Assembly: GCF_002019605.1 (NCBI RefSeq)
Contig: NZ_KV917368.1
Location: 2,385,574 to 2,449,573 of the forward strand
Length of the DNA stretch: 64,000 bases
Reading direction: 5' to 3'
Source: Alkalihalobacterium alkalinitrilicum
GTDB taxonomy: Bacteria > Bacillota > Bacilli > Bacillales > Bacillaceae_F
This document shows, in pieces, positions 44,948-53,640 of the stretch. The notes beneath the pieces are model-generated. The model saw only the letters and a list, made by a program, of their open reading frames with translations, had not been told where the DNA came from and did not search any database. How positions within the stretch are numbered: the stretch's first letter is position 1; each line of letters starts with the position of its first letter. The position numbers were made by a program, and so were the translations under genes.

Positions 44948-45457
44948 TTATGGAAGTGCCCCTGCCTCTCTTGCCAGATATTCAAAGCTCTCATTCGTAT
45001 TGACAATTAATATTTTTGTACCTAGAGGAATTTCCTCATACAATTCTTCCACTTGATTATTTTCCATCCTCACACAACCCGCTGTCACATAATGTCCTAT
45101 AGACTGAGGAAGATTGGTACCATGTACACCATATATTCTACCGTCAGTTTCTAGTGCATCAAAACCAATCCATCTCGTCCCTAAAGGGTTTTCTTTCGCA
45201 CCACCTTCTATGTCTTTTTTGCGGTAATAGGGGTTCGGTGCTTTAACAACGATCATAAACTCACCTTCTGGAGTTAATTCGTTCTGTGTTCCAGTAGCAA
45301 CAGAATATACATTTTGGATAACTCCCTCGTTAATATAAGCTAATTGATTCGTCTGTTTATTAACGATAATGTATGGATCGCCCACAAGTGGATTTTCACC
45401 TAATGGCCAAATCGGTGAGACTACGAGCAAAATCGATAAGAAAAGAGTTTGTAGCAT
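44948..45457 (-). CDS. L,D-transpeptidase (YkuD family)
   Basis: A secreted or membrane-tethered 169-residue enzyme that cross-links peptidoglycan through mDAP residues. The signal-like start is MLQTLFLSILLVVSPIWPLG. The catalytic core is GVHGTNLPQSIGHYVTAGCVRM, with His, Ser, Cys and Arg in order; IVNKQTNQLAY marks the domain start. No LysM domain is present. ATG at 45457 has GGAGGCG upstream. Confidence 0.92.
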   Translation of the reverse strand: MLQTLFLSILLVVSPIWPLGENPLVGDPYIIVNKQTNQLAYINEGVIQNVYSVATGTQNELTPEGEFMIVVKAPNPYYRKKDIEGGAKENPLGTRWIGFDALETDGRIYGVHGTNLPQSIGHYVTAGCVRMENNQVEELYEEIPLGTKILIVNTNESFEYLAREAGALP

Positions 45458-45534
45458 TTTTCCGCCTCCAAAATTTGCTCTTTTCCTTATCTTTACTATT
45501 CATGCTATTTTTATTCGCTCTTACCTTAGCCGAT

Positions 45535-46482
45535 CTAATGTTTCTTTAATGAATCTTTAATTATTAAGTAACTTTCTAATTCTTGCATCACATAATACAG
45601 TGATGACCTAATCTCAAACTCTTGCCGTGTTTGCGGTAATGGCATCTGTTGAAACTCTTCTCTCATTTGAGAAAGTTCATCAAGAAAATAACTCGAAGTA
45701 TTTACTGGACCAACAGCTTGACTTAATTGATCCAGAAAGCTAGAAATTTTCACTCCTTGGATAACTGTATCATCTAATGAAGAAATAAATGGCATTACTC
45801 TCTCAAAAATTTCAAATTGCCTTTCACGCATCTTGAAATAATTATAATACTGGTCTTCATATCTCAGTATATGATTTTCAATGTTTTTTATAGCAATATT
45901 CTTAGCTTCCTGAAGCAATTCATAGGTTTCAGTCAATTCTTTACCATCCCATAAATTATTACTATCTCGTAAATAATTTGAGAATTCAGTTAAAATCACT
46001 TTGAAATTCTCTTCAATCTTTTTTTGATACATATGTAGATCCTGGCCAACACTTGGCATATATAAATTCATAATTAACGCAACGCCTATACCTATAATAA
46101 TAAGGTATAGTTCGTTCAAAAAAATCCCGACAGAAACAGTTCCAAGAGTATAAATATGTAAAATGATTACACAGCTCGTCACTATTCCTTCTTTAAGCCT
46201 CAGCATAACGGAAAGTGGTATAAATAATAACAACAAGAGCACCAAGGTAATAGGATGGTACCCGATCAATTCAAAAAGGATAAAAGCTAATACGAGTCCT
46301 AATAAACACCCCGCAAACCGTTGCCAAGAAATTGATAATGAACTTCTCCGCGTAACTGAAATACATAAAATTGTAAGAATAGCTGCAGATGCGTAAAAAT
46401 CTAAAGATAGCCATTGGGCGATTAGAATAGCTATCCCAGCTCCTATTGCCGTCTTTAACGTTCGGTATCCTATCTTAAACAT
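45535..46482 (-). CDS. yqjA: Aromatic acid exporter-like membrane protein YqjA
   Basis: A 315-residue protein with six hydrophobic segments in the first half (ARAE_1/DUF939 type: KIGYRTLKTAIGAGIAILIAQ, RRSSLSISWQRFAGCLLG) and a helical cytoplasmic C-terminal half. The same family as B. subtilis YqjA, whose gene lies near yqjC and yqjE, which are also close here. The transported compound is unknown. ATG at 46482 has GGAGAG upstream. Confidence 0.85.
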   Translation of the reverse strand: MFKIGYRTLKTAIGAGIAILIAQWLSLDFYASAAILTILCISVTRRSSLSISWQRFAGCLLGLVLAFILFELIGYHPITLVLLLLLFIPLSVMLRLKEGIVTSCVIILHIYTLGTVSVGIFLNELYLIIIGIGVALIMNLYMPSVGQDLHMYQKKIEENFKVILTEFSNYLRDSNNLWDGKELTETYELLQEAKNIAIKNIENHILRYEDQYYNYFKMRERQFEIFERVMPFISSLDDTVIQGVKISSFLDQLSQAVGPVNTSSYFLDELSQMREEFQQMPLPQTRQEFEIRSSLYYVMQELESYLIIKDSLKKH

Positions 46483-46600
46483 GTAGCTCTCCTATCACAT
46501 AATAATAGAAAAAAGATGGTCACTCAAGACCACCTTTTATTATACGTTAAATGATTATCATTTAACATCCACTCTATTTAGAACATCTTTATTCTATATA

Positions 46601-46637
46601 AATGAAAGTGCTGAAACCCTTTCTCAGCACTTTCATT
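46601..46637 (-). terminator. artPQR terminator
   Basis: A 14-bp perfect stem (AATGAAAGTGCTGA) with a 9-base loop, just past the ATPase stop. Confidence 0.8.
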
Positions 46638-46644
46638 TCACATT

Positions 46645-47367
46645 TTATAAGACCTTTTGTAAAAAGTCACGAGCACGATCAGTTTTTGGTTGACTAAAAA
46701 ATTCACTCGGTGGAGCATCTTCCAGTAACTGGCCATGGTCAAGAAAAAATACTCGATCAGCCACTTCTCTAGCAAAGCCCATTTCATGCGTAACAATCGT
46801 CATCGTCATTCCTGTTTGAGTTAATGATTTCATTACTTCTAAAACTTCCTTAACCATTTCAGGATCAAGTGCGGAGGTCGGTTCATCAAAAAGCATTACT
46901 TCAGGATCCATGGCTAATGCTCGAGCAATCGCAACACGTTGCTTTTGCCCACCAGAAAGACGACTAGGATATTCGTTTTTCTTTTCATATAAACCGACTT
47001 TTTTTAGAAGTTCTTCTGCCTTAGTGACAGCTTCTGATTTCTCCATTTTCTTAACTGACATCGGTGCATAAGTTAAGTTTTCCAACACAGTCATATGCGG
47101 AAATAAATGAAAGTGTTGAAATACCATACCAATTTGTTGCCTTACTTTCAAAATATCAACCTTAGGGCTAGTTAATTCCGTATCATTAAACCAAACCTCA
47201 CCTGAAGTCGGTTGTTCTAGCATGTTTAAACATCTTAGAAACGTTGACTTACCAGATCCAGAAGGCCCGATAATAGCGACTACTTCCCCTTTATTTATTG
47301 AAGTTGAAATATTTTTTAATACTTCAAGCTTCCCAAATGATTTAGATAAATTTTTTACATTAATCAC
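46645..47367 (-). CDS. artR: Amino-acid ABC transporter ATP-binding protein (arginine type)
   Basis: A 240-residue ATPase of the polar amino-acid uptake family. Walker [14 protein letters not shown], the Q-loop [19 protein letters not shown], signature [15 protein letters not shown], Walker [16 protein letters not shown] and the H-loop THEMGFA are all intact. The start is GTG at 47367 behind GGAG; it overlaps the permease gene by eight bases. Arginine is inferred from similarity to B. subtilis ArtR and an ARG-box candidate in front of the operon. Confidence 0.9.
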   Translation of the reverse strand: MINVKNLSKSFGKLEVLKNISTSINKGEVVAIIGPSGSGKSTFLRCLNMLEQPTSGEVWFNDTELTSPKVDILKVRQQIGMVFQHFHLFPHMTVLENLTYAPMSVKKMEKSEAVTKAEELLKKVGLYEKKNEYPSRLSGGQKQRVAIARALAMDPEVMLFDEPTSALDPEMVKEVLEVMKSLTQTGMTMTIVTHEMGFAREVADRVFFLDHGQLLEDAPPSEFFSQPKTDRARDFLQKVL

Positions 47368-48019
47368 TTCGTTTCAATCTCCTCTCTAGCAATTTCCCAA
47401 GAAGAGTTAATGCCATTACTAATACATAATAGATAACTCCAGCAATCAGTAACGGTTCAAAATAGGCAAACGTATTCGAAGCTACGACTTGTGACCTTCT
47501 TAGAATATCCATAACCCCAATAACCGATACGATTGCAGACTCTTTAGTTAGAGTAATAAATTCGTTAAATAACGCAGGTAAAATATTTCGAAACGCCTGT
47601 GGTAATATAATTTTTAGCATCATTTGATTGTAAGGGATTCCTAATGCTTCCGCTGCTTCTTTTTGACCCTTATCTACTGCTTGTATACCAGCACGTATAA
47701 TTTCTGATATGTAAGCCGCAGAGTTTAAACCAAAAGTTAAAACCCCTGCTTCATATGCTGAAATATTATAGTCAATTAACTGCGGTGTCGCAAAATAGAT
47801 AATAGATAATTGCAAGATAAGTGGTGTACCACGGAAAATCGATGTATAAATATCAGATAAAATAACTAATAACTTTACTTTTCCAATCTTGAGTATTGCC
47901 AGAAATGTCCCTAAAACTAATCCAATAATTAAAGACACACTAACAAACTTTAACGTGACCCATATCCCTCCCATTATAAAAGGGATAGAGGGCACGATTT
48001 GGTTAAAATCCAAATTCAT
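47360..48019 (-). CDS. artQ: Amino-acid ABC transporter permease (arginine type)
   Basis: A 219-residue membrane protein of the HisMQ family. The conserved coupling motif is [33 protein letters not shown], and [15 protein letters not shown] marks the N-terminal half. Five hydrophobic segments are visible. It lies between the binding protein and ATPase genes and overlaps the latter. Confidence 0.9.
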   Translation of the reverse strand: MNLDFNQIVPSIPFIMGGIWVTLKFVSVSLIIGLVLGTFLAILKIGKVKLLVILSDIYTSIFRGTPLILQLSIIYFATPQLIDYNISAYEAGVLTFGLNSAAYISEIIRAGIQAVDKGQKEAAEALGIPYNQMMLKIILPQAFRNILPALFNEFITLTKESAIVSVIGVMDILRRSQVVASNTFAYFEPLLIAGVIYYVLVMALTLLGKLLERRLKRSD

Positions 48020-48065
48020 GCCCGTATCTCATTCCTCTCTCGTATATGTCTATTTTATTAGATTT

Positions 48066-48818
48066 TTATTCGTCAAACCATTTTAAGATTAGTTCTTCTA
48101 GTTTGCCATCCTCTTTCATTTTTTGAAGTTCTTCATTAAACGGATCTAATAATTCACTACCTTTAGGGAAAGCAATTGCGGATCCAGCTTCTTCTGTGTG
48201 TGGTAATAGGAAAGAAGTTAATTCTGTATTTCTCTCTAAATAACCTTTAGCAACAGTATCTTCGATAATCGCTGCATCAATACGTCCAGCTATTAATTCT
48301 TGAATAAGTTCAGGAATACGATTACGCTTTTCAACTTGTAACCCATCTAATTCAGGAGCTAAAACATCTTCAGCTTCTTCTTCTTGAATAGAACCAAGTT
48401 GAACACCAAGAGTTTTCCCATTTAAATCTTCTACCGTTTCAATTCCACTATCAGCTTTAAAAACTATTAAGTTATTTGCTTCATGATAAATATCCGAAAA
48501 ATCAGCACGCTCTAAGCGATCGGGTCTAGGAGTCATCCCTGCTAATACAAAATCAACTCGTCCACCTTCTAAAGCCGGAATGAGACCATTAAAATCCATA
48601 TCTTGAACTTCAAACTCGTATCCTAGCTGTTCAGTAATATAACGAGCTAAGTCAACATCAAAACCAACAATTTCACCTGTAGCTTCGTCAATCGATTCAA
48701 ATGGCGGGTAATCTGCGGAAGTACCCATAACAAGTACTTGTTCGTCATCTCCTCCACACCCTGCTAGTAAACCTAATGACAGTATTGCTGTTACACCAAT
48801 CTTTAATAACTTTTTCAT
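48066..48818 (-). CDS. artP: Amino-acid ABC transporter substrate-binding lipoprotein (arginine type)
   Basis: A 250-residue lipoprotein with lipobox LLAGCGG at residue 20 and two periplasmic-binding lobes (VLVMGTSADYPPFESID, GFDVDLARYI, GLIPALEGGRVDFVLAGM, AIAFPKGSELL). It delivers an amino acid to the ArtQR complex. ATG at 48818 has GGGGG upstream. Arginine is the best guess from family and operon resemblance; glutamine, lysine or cystine remain possible. Confidence 0.87.
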   Translation of the reverse strand: MKKLLKIGVTAILSLGLLAGCGGDDEQVLVMGTSADYPPFESIDEATGEIVGFDVDLARYITEQLGYEFEVQDMDFNGLIPALEGGRVDFVLAGMTPRPDRLERADFSDIYHEANNLIVFKADSGIETVEDLNGKTLGVQLGSIQEEEAEDVLAPELDGLQVEKRNRIPELIQELIAGRIDAAIIEDTVAKGYLERNTELTSFLLPHTEEAGSAIAFPKGSELLDPFNEELQKMKEDGKLEELILKWFDE

Positions 48819-48872
48819 CCTTTTATCCCCCTATTTTTCATAAATCTTTTGTATACTTTCTTACATAAATAA

Positions 48873-48886
48873 CTAATAAATATTCA
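48873..48886 (-). promoter_or_regulatory. ARG-box candidate before artP
   Basis: TGAATATTTATTAG on the minus strand matches the ARG box TGAATWWWWATTCA at 12 of 14 positions, 55-68 bases before artP. A -10-like TAAGAT lies just upstream, so bound AhrC/ArgR could repress. Confidence 0.45.
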
Positions 48887-49117
48887 TCTTGATGTATCTT
48901 AACACAACTGACTTTGTTTGAAAAGCTTTTTGTATAAATTAAAACATAACTTTATAAATGATCAAAACTTTGGTTAAATAGGAATAATTAAAAAATTCTA
49001 TTAACTAAAAGAAATACTGGAATATTAATAATCTTAGATACTTATTAAACTATATACAAAATTTCTATACAAATCATAAGATATACCTAAAAATTGATGA
49101 CTATTCTTAAATAGAAT

Positions 49118-49161
49118 AAAAGGATGACTTAAAGGTGTCCTCACCCTTAAGTCATCCTTTT
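49118..49161 (-). terminator. Long terminator hairpin downstream of the DASS gene
   Basis: A perfect 15-bp stem (AAAAGGATGACTTAA) extended by GGTG/CACC inside, followed by TTTTATTC on the minus strand. Confidence 0.8.
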
Positions 49162-49174
49162 TAATAAAGTGAAA

Positions 49175-49365
49175 CTTCCATCAGTGAGGGGTTTTCCACT
49201 TCCCCCACTGATGGGTAGTTGAGGCCCACACGATGTGGGTCACACAGACGTTGCCACAGAACGTAGCGCCTTTAGTCTGTGTCCATTTAGTCTTTACTGG
49301 CAGTTTATCCCCCACTTCTCCTTCTTTGATTTCTCGAAGTCTTGAAGTGGGGTATTACTGCCAGT
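49175..49365. repeat. GC-rich multi-hairpin element, possible MITE or structured RNA
   Basis: Four successive inverted repeats in about 190 bases: CCATCAGTGAGGGG/CCCCCACTGATGG (49178-49214), CCCAC/GTGGG (49225-49239), ACACAGAC/GTCTGTGT (49242-49282), and a long pair of about 22 bases starting ACTGGCAGT (49296-49318) and ending ACTGCCAGT (49344-49365). Base composition is richer in G and C than the A/T-rich flanks. No coding frame fits. The layout resembles terminal hairpins of IS200/IS605 derivatives or a 3' UTR RNA; see findings. Confidence 0.6.
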
Positions 49366-49387
49366 TGTTGCGGGATAAAACAAGTTA

Positions 49388-51034
49388 TTAGCCTTTAAAC
49401 ATTTCTGGAACGACTTGTAAATCGATACCCCAAACAATTGGTAGATAGAAGTATATAGCAATGACAATGACTACAATGGACATGATATTGATCCAAAAAC
49501 CTGCTCGTGCCATATCTACCATTTTTAAGTGTCCTGATGCAAAGACAACGGCATTCGGTGGTGTCGCCACAGGCAACATGAAAGCACAAGATGCTGCAAT
49601 TGCTGCGGGGATCATTAAAGCATAAGGATGAACACCAATTGCCAATGCAAGTGAAGCCATAATTGGCAAGATCATCGTAGCCGATGCAGTATTCGACGTA
49701 ATTTCAGTAAGGAACATGACTAATGCAGTAACAATCGTTAAGACTAAAATGAAGTGTATTCCGTCTACGACCGTTAATTGATTACCGATCCAAGAAGCAA
49801 GACCTGACTCTCTAAATCCTGCGGCAATGGCTAGGCCACCACCAAATAACAGTAAAATACCCCACGGAACCTTTTTTGCTGTTTCCCAATCTAGGAGGAA
49901 AGTTCCTCGCTTATTAAGAGAAGGAATAAGGAACAAAATAGCTGCAGCTACAATAGCAATCATTGTATCGTCAATTCCTGGAATAACACCATCGAGTAAG
50001 AACGAGCGTGTAATCCAAGAAAACGCTGCTAATAAGAAAACTGCAAGGACAGCTTTTTCTTCAAAACTTGCTTTACCTAAAGCTTTCTTTTGTTCACGAA
50101 TTAACGCACCTCCACCAGGTAAAGTTTTCATTTTGATCGGAAAAGCCATCTTAACTAAATATACCCAGGCAAAACTAAGTAAAATAATAGTTAAAGGAAG
50201 TCCAAACATCATCCAACTTGCAAAAGTAATTTGAATTCCATATAACTCATTAATCACACCAGCTAATATCATATTAGGGGGTGTACCAATTAAAGTTGCT
50301 AAACCACCAATAGAAGCAGAGTAAGCTATACCTAACATCATAGCACGTCCAAAGTTTTTATCTTCATTGGCAACACTAACATTTTTCTCTATTAAACTAC
50401 GGGACACTTGATAAATGATTGCGGTACCGATTGGGACCATCATCATAGCAGTCGCAGTATTCGAAATCCACATCGATAAAAAACCTGTCGCAATCATAAA
50501 CCCTAGTACTATTCGTTCTGAGCTAGTCCCTATAATAGAGATGATTGTTAAGGCAATTCGTTTATGAAGTTCCCAACGTTCCATAGCAAGGGCAATCAAA
50601 AAGCCACCTAAGAACAAGAAAATAGTACTATTCCCATAAGAAGAAGTCACGGCTCCACTATCTAGTGCGCCCGTCAGCGGAAACAAAACAATCGGCAACA
50701 ATGAGGTAGCTGGGATCGGAATGGCTTCTGTTATCCACCAAGTCGCAATCCAAACTGTACTTGCAAGAACAGCCCTTGCTTCTGGCGTCAAACCATCTGG
50801 TGTAAAAAATAACATAATAATAGCAAAAAATGCAGGCCCTAAAATTAAACCAATGAGTTGTGTTTTTTTATAAATTGGATTGGCATTATTATTATTATCT
50901 TCATTTTCTTTAGTCTCAACTTTTTTATTTACATTTTGTTGCTGACTAGCAAATGAAAACGTTAATAGGTTTTTCACACGGGAGTGAGATTGCCAAAGGT
51001 TATTCCATAGATTTGAAATTAATTGATTACTCAT
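49388..51034 (-). CDS. DASS-family sodium:dicarboxylate symporter (SdcS-like)
   Basis: A 548-residue transporter with about 11-12 hydrophobic segments after a polar 58-residue N-terminus. The two DASS signature regions are ISNTATAMMMVPIG and ITSNTASATMILPIM, with GTPPNMIL and ATPPNAVVFASG next to them, so both SNT motifs and binding loops are intact. Sodium-driven uptake of succinate, malate or fumarate is expected. ATG at 51034 has GGGGGAG upstream. A cre site precedes it and a DctBSR-type sensing system lies just upstream, so the group works as a dicarboxylate uptake and sensing module. Confidence 0.9.
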   Translation of the reverse strand: MSNQLISNLWNNLWQSHSRVKNLLTFSFASQQQNVNKKVETKENEDNNNNANPIYKKTQLIGLILGPAFFAIIMLFFTPDGLTPEARAVLASTVWIATWWITEAIPIPATSLLPIVLFPLTGALDSGAVTSSYGNSTIFLFLGGFLIALAMERWELHKRIALTIISIIGTSSERIVLGFMIATGFLSMWISNTATAMMMVPIGTAIIYQVSRSLIEKNVSVANEDKNFGRAMMLGIAYSASIGGLATLIGTPPNMILAGVINELYGIQITFASWMMFGLPLTIILLSFAWVYLVKMAFPIKMKTLPGGGALIREQKKALGKASFEEKAVLAVFLLAAFSWITRSFLLDGVIPGIDDTMIAIVAAAILFLIPSLNKRGTFLLDWETAKKVPWGILLLFGGGLAIAAGFRESGLASWIGNQLTVVDGIHFILVLTIVTALVMFLTEITSNTASATMILPIMASLALAIGVHPYALMIPAAIAASCAFMLPVATPPNAVVFASGHLKMVDMARAGFWINIMSIVVIVIAIYFYLPIVWGIDLQVVPEMFKG

Positions 51035-51074
51035 TCGTGTTCTCCCCCTTATGAATATTTTTATAATTCTAAGT

Positions 51075-51088
51075 ATAAAACGCTTTCA
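51075..51088 (-). promoter_or_regulatory. cre site before the dicarboxylate transporter
   Basis: TGAAAGCGTTTTAT on the minus strand fits the CcpA consensus TGWAANCGNTNWCA at 12 of 14 positions, about 40-55 bases before the start, suggesting carbon catabolite repression. Confidence 0.6.
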
Positions 51089-51143
51089 TTTTTATTTATA
51101 TTTTTGTACTTAAAGGTATCCTTTTGTTCTTTTTGGTCGCAAA

Positions 51144-51184
51144 AAAACCACGAATTATGCCATGAATGCAAAAATCGTGGTTTT
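51144..51184 (-). terminator. Thioesterase gene terminator
   Basis: Stem AAAACCACGA(TT)/(AA)TCGTGGTTTT with a 16-base loop and seven T after it on the minus strand. Confidence 0.8.
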
Positions 51185-51250
51185 CTATATTTAATATAGT
51201 TTATAGTTTGAATTTATTTGATTTAAGTCAGGGGGGGATTATGTGCCTTA

Positions 51251-51694
51251 CTAAACTGTTTCTAGTTTAATTCCTTCATACTCTTTTATCTTATGAATGA
51301 TATCCTCAGGAATCGGTTGAGATTTACCTTTTTCATTATTATAAGACACTTGTATTGCATCAGCCGTAACTAAAATATCATTCGTCCCTTCCCGTGCAAT
51401 GACATATGAGCAAGTTAAACTGGATTTCCCAATCCTTTTTACTCGACAGTAAACATGGAGGAGATCATCTAACTTTGCAGGTTGATGGTATTCTAACGTG
51501 ATTTTTGCTAGTACGATGTCAAACGTATTTGTTTCAGCTAATTCCATCCAATTTGCTCCTATAACTTCCCTGAAGTACTCTGTAGATGCGACATCCACAT
51601 ATGTAGAATAGTGCGCATTAAATACAATTTTTTGACCATCGATTTCTGAATATCGAACTCTAATGGGGTAATGAAAACGGAAATTATCCAACAT
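51251..51694 (-). CDS. Acyl-CoA thioesterase (hotdog fold, 4HBT family)
   Basis: A 147-residue protein with the 4HBT pattern: VRYSEIDGQKIVFNAHYSTYVDVASTEYF, where the Asp in this segment is the usual catalytic residue, then KITLEYHQPAKLDDLLHVYCRVKRIGKSS. Substrate unknown. ATG at 51694 has AAGGAATG upstream. It lies between the DctB gene and the DASS gene, but has its own terminator, so it may not be part of the same function. Confidence 0.85.
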   Translation of the reverse strand: MLDNFRFHYPIRVRYSEIDGQKIVFNAHYSTYVDVASTEYFREVIGANWMELAETNTFDIVLAKITLEYHQPAKLDDLLHVYCRVKRIGKSSLTCSYVIAREGTNDILVTADAIQVSYNNEKGKSQPIPEDIIHKIKEYEGIKLETV

Positions 51695-51893
51695 AATATC
51701 ATTCCTTTTTCGTATTATACTAACACGTAACGTATCTTGAGTACATAGTAATCTGACTTTTTAGAATAATTCATTTTTTATCTTCTATTCAACTATCATA
51801 AATATTTACTCTAAAATATGAAAAGATTGTTTTACACAAAAGCCTCTTGAATAATTGTATTTTCATTTTTGAATCCATTCATGAATACTCGTG

Positions 51894-52940
51894 TTATTCT
51901 TGAAGTTTAGTTACTTCAGTAATCAATTCTGGATCAATGATTTGCCCATACTTTTCATAGACGGGTTTAAGTGCGTTTCTCCACACCATCTTTTCACTTT
52001 CTGTTTGATGATGAATTTCGATTAGATTACTATTTTCGATGCGAGCTAACATTTCAGTATTAATTTTGTTAGAATGTTCACGTAACCATACTGTTACCTC
52101 ATTCATTGCTTCTATTATACTGTTTTGATGATCAACTGGTAAGCTGTCCCAAAATTTACCATTCATAAAAACAGCGTATCCTAAATAATTATGGTTACTT
52201 ACCGTCATATAATTTTGTTGCCGATAAAATCCTTTTGAATAAATATTAGATAGTGTATTTTCAGTGCCATCGACAACGCCATTACTAAGCACGTCATATA
52301 CTTCATTAAAAGGGAAGAGTCGCGGCTTTGCACCAAGTACACGATAAGTATCGCTTAAAGCTTCGCTTGGCATCACACGAACAGAAAGACCTTCAATATC
52401 CTCTGGATTTATTATCGGTCTAATCCGATTCGTCACTTGTTTAAAACTATTTTCCCAATAAGTAATTCCATGTAATCCATAATCACTAATGCTATTAAAT
52501 AGTAACTCACCAATTCTCCCATGAAGTGCATCTTCAACCATTTGCTCGTTTCGAAATACATAAGGTAAATCCATCACAAGCCAATTAGGATCTATTACCG
52601 TCACCTCTGAAAGGGCAGGAGCAATAATATGAATGTCCTTTTTCATCAGTGCATCAAATTCAGCTTGGGCTTCATACAACATTGCATTTGGAAAGACTTG
52701 CACTTCAACCCATCCATCTGTTTTTTCTCTCACTAATTGAGCAAACATCGAAGCGGCAAGTCCCTTTGGTGTATTTTCAGCAACAACATGACTAAACCGT
52801 AATACGTATTTTTCGTTTAACCCTTCTAATTCTTTATCTACTGCTTTTGGGTCCGAGTCAGCTTGATGCGCAAATCCAATATAATGGGCCGTCAACACCC
52901 CTACTAATAAGAAAGAACAGATTGTAATTAACCCTCTCAT
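51894..52940 (-). CDS. dctB: TRAP-type dicarboxylate-binding protein, sensor accessory (DctB)
   Basis: A 348-residue extracytoplasmic binding protein of the DctP family with one N-terminal hydrophobic segment (GLITICSFLLVGVLTAHYIG). VLRFSHVVAENTPKGLAASMFAQ opens the fold; GLSVRVMPSEALSDTYRVLGAKP contains the conserved carboxylate-binding Arg. No TRAP membrane subunits are near. In B. subtilis the same kind of protein (DctB) works with the DctS/DctR sensor pair rather than with a transporter, which fits the adjacent genes. ATG at 52940 has AGGAGGAG upstream, 11 bases after dctR. Confidence 0.87.
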   Translation of the reverse strand: MRGLITICSFLLVGVLTAHYIGFAHQADSDPKAVDKELEGLNEKYVLRFSHVVAENTPKGLAASMFAQLVREKTDGWVEVQVFPNAMLYEAQAEFDALMKKDIHIIAPALSEVTVIDPNWLVMDLPYVFRNEQMVEDALHGRIGELLFNSISDYGLHGITYWENSFKQVTNRIRPIINPEDIEGLSVRVMPSEALSDTYRVLGAKPRLFPFNEVYDVLSNGVVDGTENTLSNIYSKGFYRQQNYMTVSNHNYLGYAVFMNGKFWDSLPVDHQNSIIEAMNEVTVWLREHSNKINTEMLARIENSNLIEIHHQTESEKMVWRNALKPVYEKYGQIIDPELITEVTKLQE

Positions 52941-52950
52941 TCTACTCCTC

Positions 52951-53640
52951 CTACTGCTTCAAGCTATAAAGCTGTATAGGTCGCCCAATGGTACCGTAAG
53001 TTAATTCCATTTCTACTTGACCAATTGATTCTAAATAATTTAAATAGCGGCGAACAGTTACTCGAGCTAGACCGACATCGTTTCCTATTTCTTCTGCTGA
53101 TTTAGCACTTTTCATATCTTTAAGATAACCATGAATTTGGTTTAGCGTGTGTGCATGTAAGCCTTTTGGCAAGGTAACATCTTGTTTTCTGGTTTGTTGG
53201 ACTAAAACATGGTCTAACTTTTCCTGGGAAACTTTATCGTTGTGATTTAATTGTCCATACACATTTTTATATTGTGTTAATGCTTTTTCTAAACGTTCAA
53301 ACGTAAACGGTTTAACAACATAATCCACTACACCATGACGTAATAACGTTTTTACTGTGTTTGTATCATTAGCTGCTGTTACTGCAATAATATCGACGTC
53401 CACTAATTCTTGCCGAAGTTGTTTAATGAGTTCAACTCCATCTTTTCCAGGCATGTAAACATCTAGTAACACCAAATCTGGTTTCAGCTTTTCAATTTGT
53501 TGCCTTCCCATTACTCCAGAGGATGCTACGCCGATAACTGAAAATCCATCAATTTTATCTATAAACATCCGATTTACTTCTTGAACCATCGGATCATCTT
53601 CTACTAAGAGTATTCGTATGACTCTTTTCTCATCACGCAT
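52951..53640 (-). CDS. dctR: Response regulator DctR (CitB/MalR family)
   Basis: An N-terminal receiver domain (ILLVEDDPMVQEVNRMF; phospho-acceptor Asp in LVLLDVYMPGKDG; conserved Lys in VVDYVVKPF) is followed by a C-terminal helix-turn-helix (VGLARVTVRRYLNYLESIGQVEM). The frame opens at 53646, but ATG at 53640 has GGGGGG six bases before it and is preferred, giving 229 residues. It overlaps dctS by eight bases. It would activate the dicarboxylate transporter gene. Confidence 0.9.
   Translation of the reverse strand: MRDEKRVIRILLVEDDPMVQEVNRMFIDKIDGFSVIGVASSGVMGRQQIEKLKPDLVLLDVYMPGKDGVELIKQLRQELVDVDIIAVTAANDTNTVKTLLRHGVVDYVVKPFTFERLEKALTQYKNVYGQLNHNDKVSQEKLDHVLVQQTRKQDVTLPKGLHAHTLNQIHGYLKDMKSAKSAEEIGNDVGLARVTVRRYLNYLESIGQVEMELTYGTIGRPIQLYSLKQ

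Noticed and set aside
46509-46541. Hairpin AAAAGGTGGTC/GACCATCTTTT before yqjA
   Set aside because: Plausible small terminator, but its direction and gene are unclear, since a better terminator for artPQR lies at 46601-46637.
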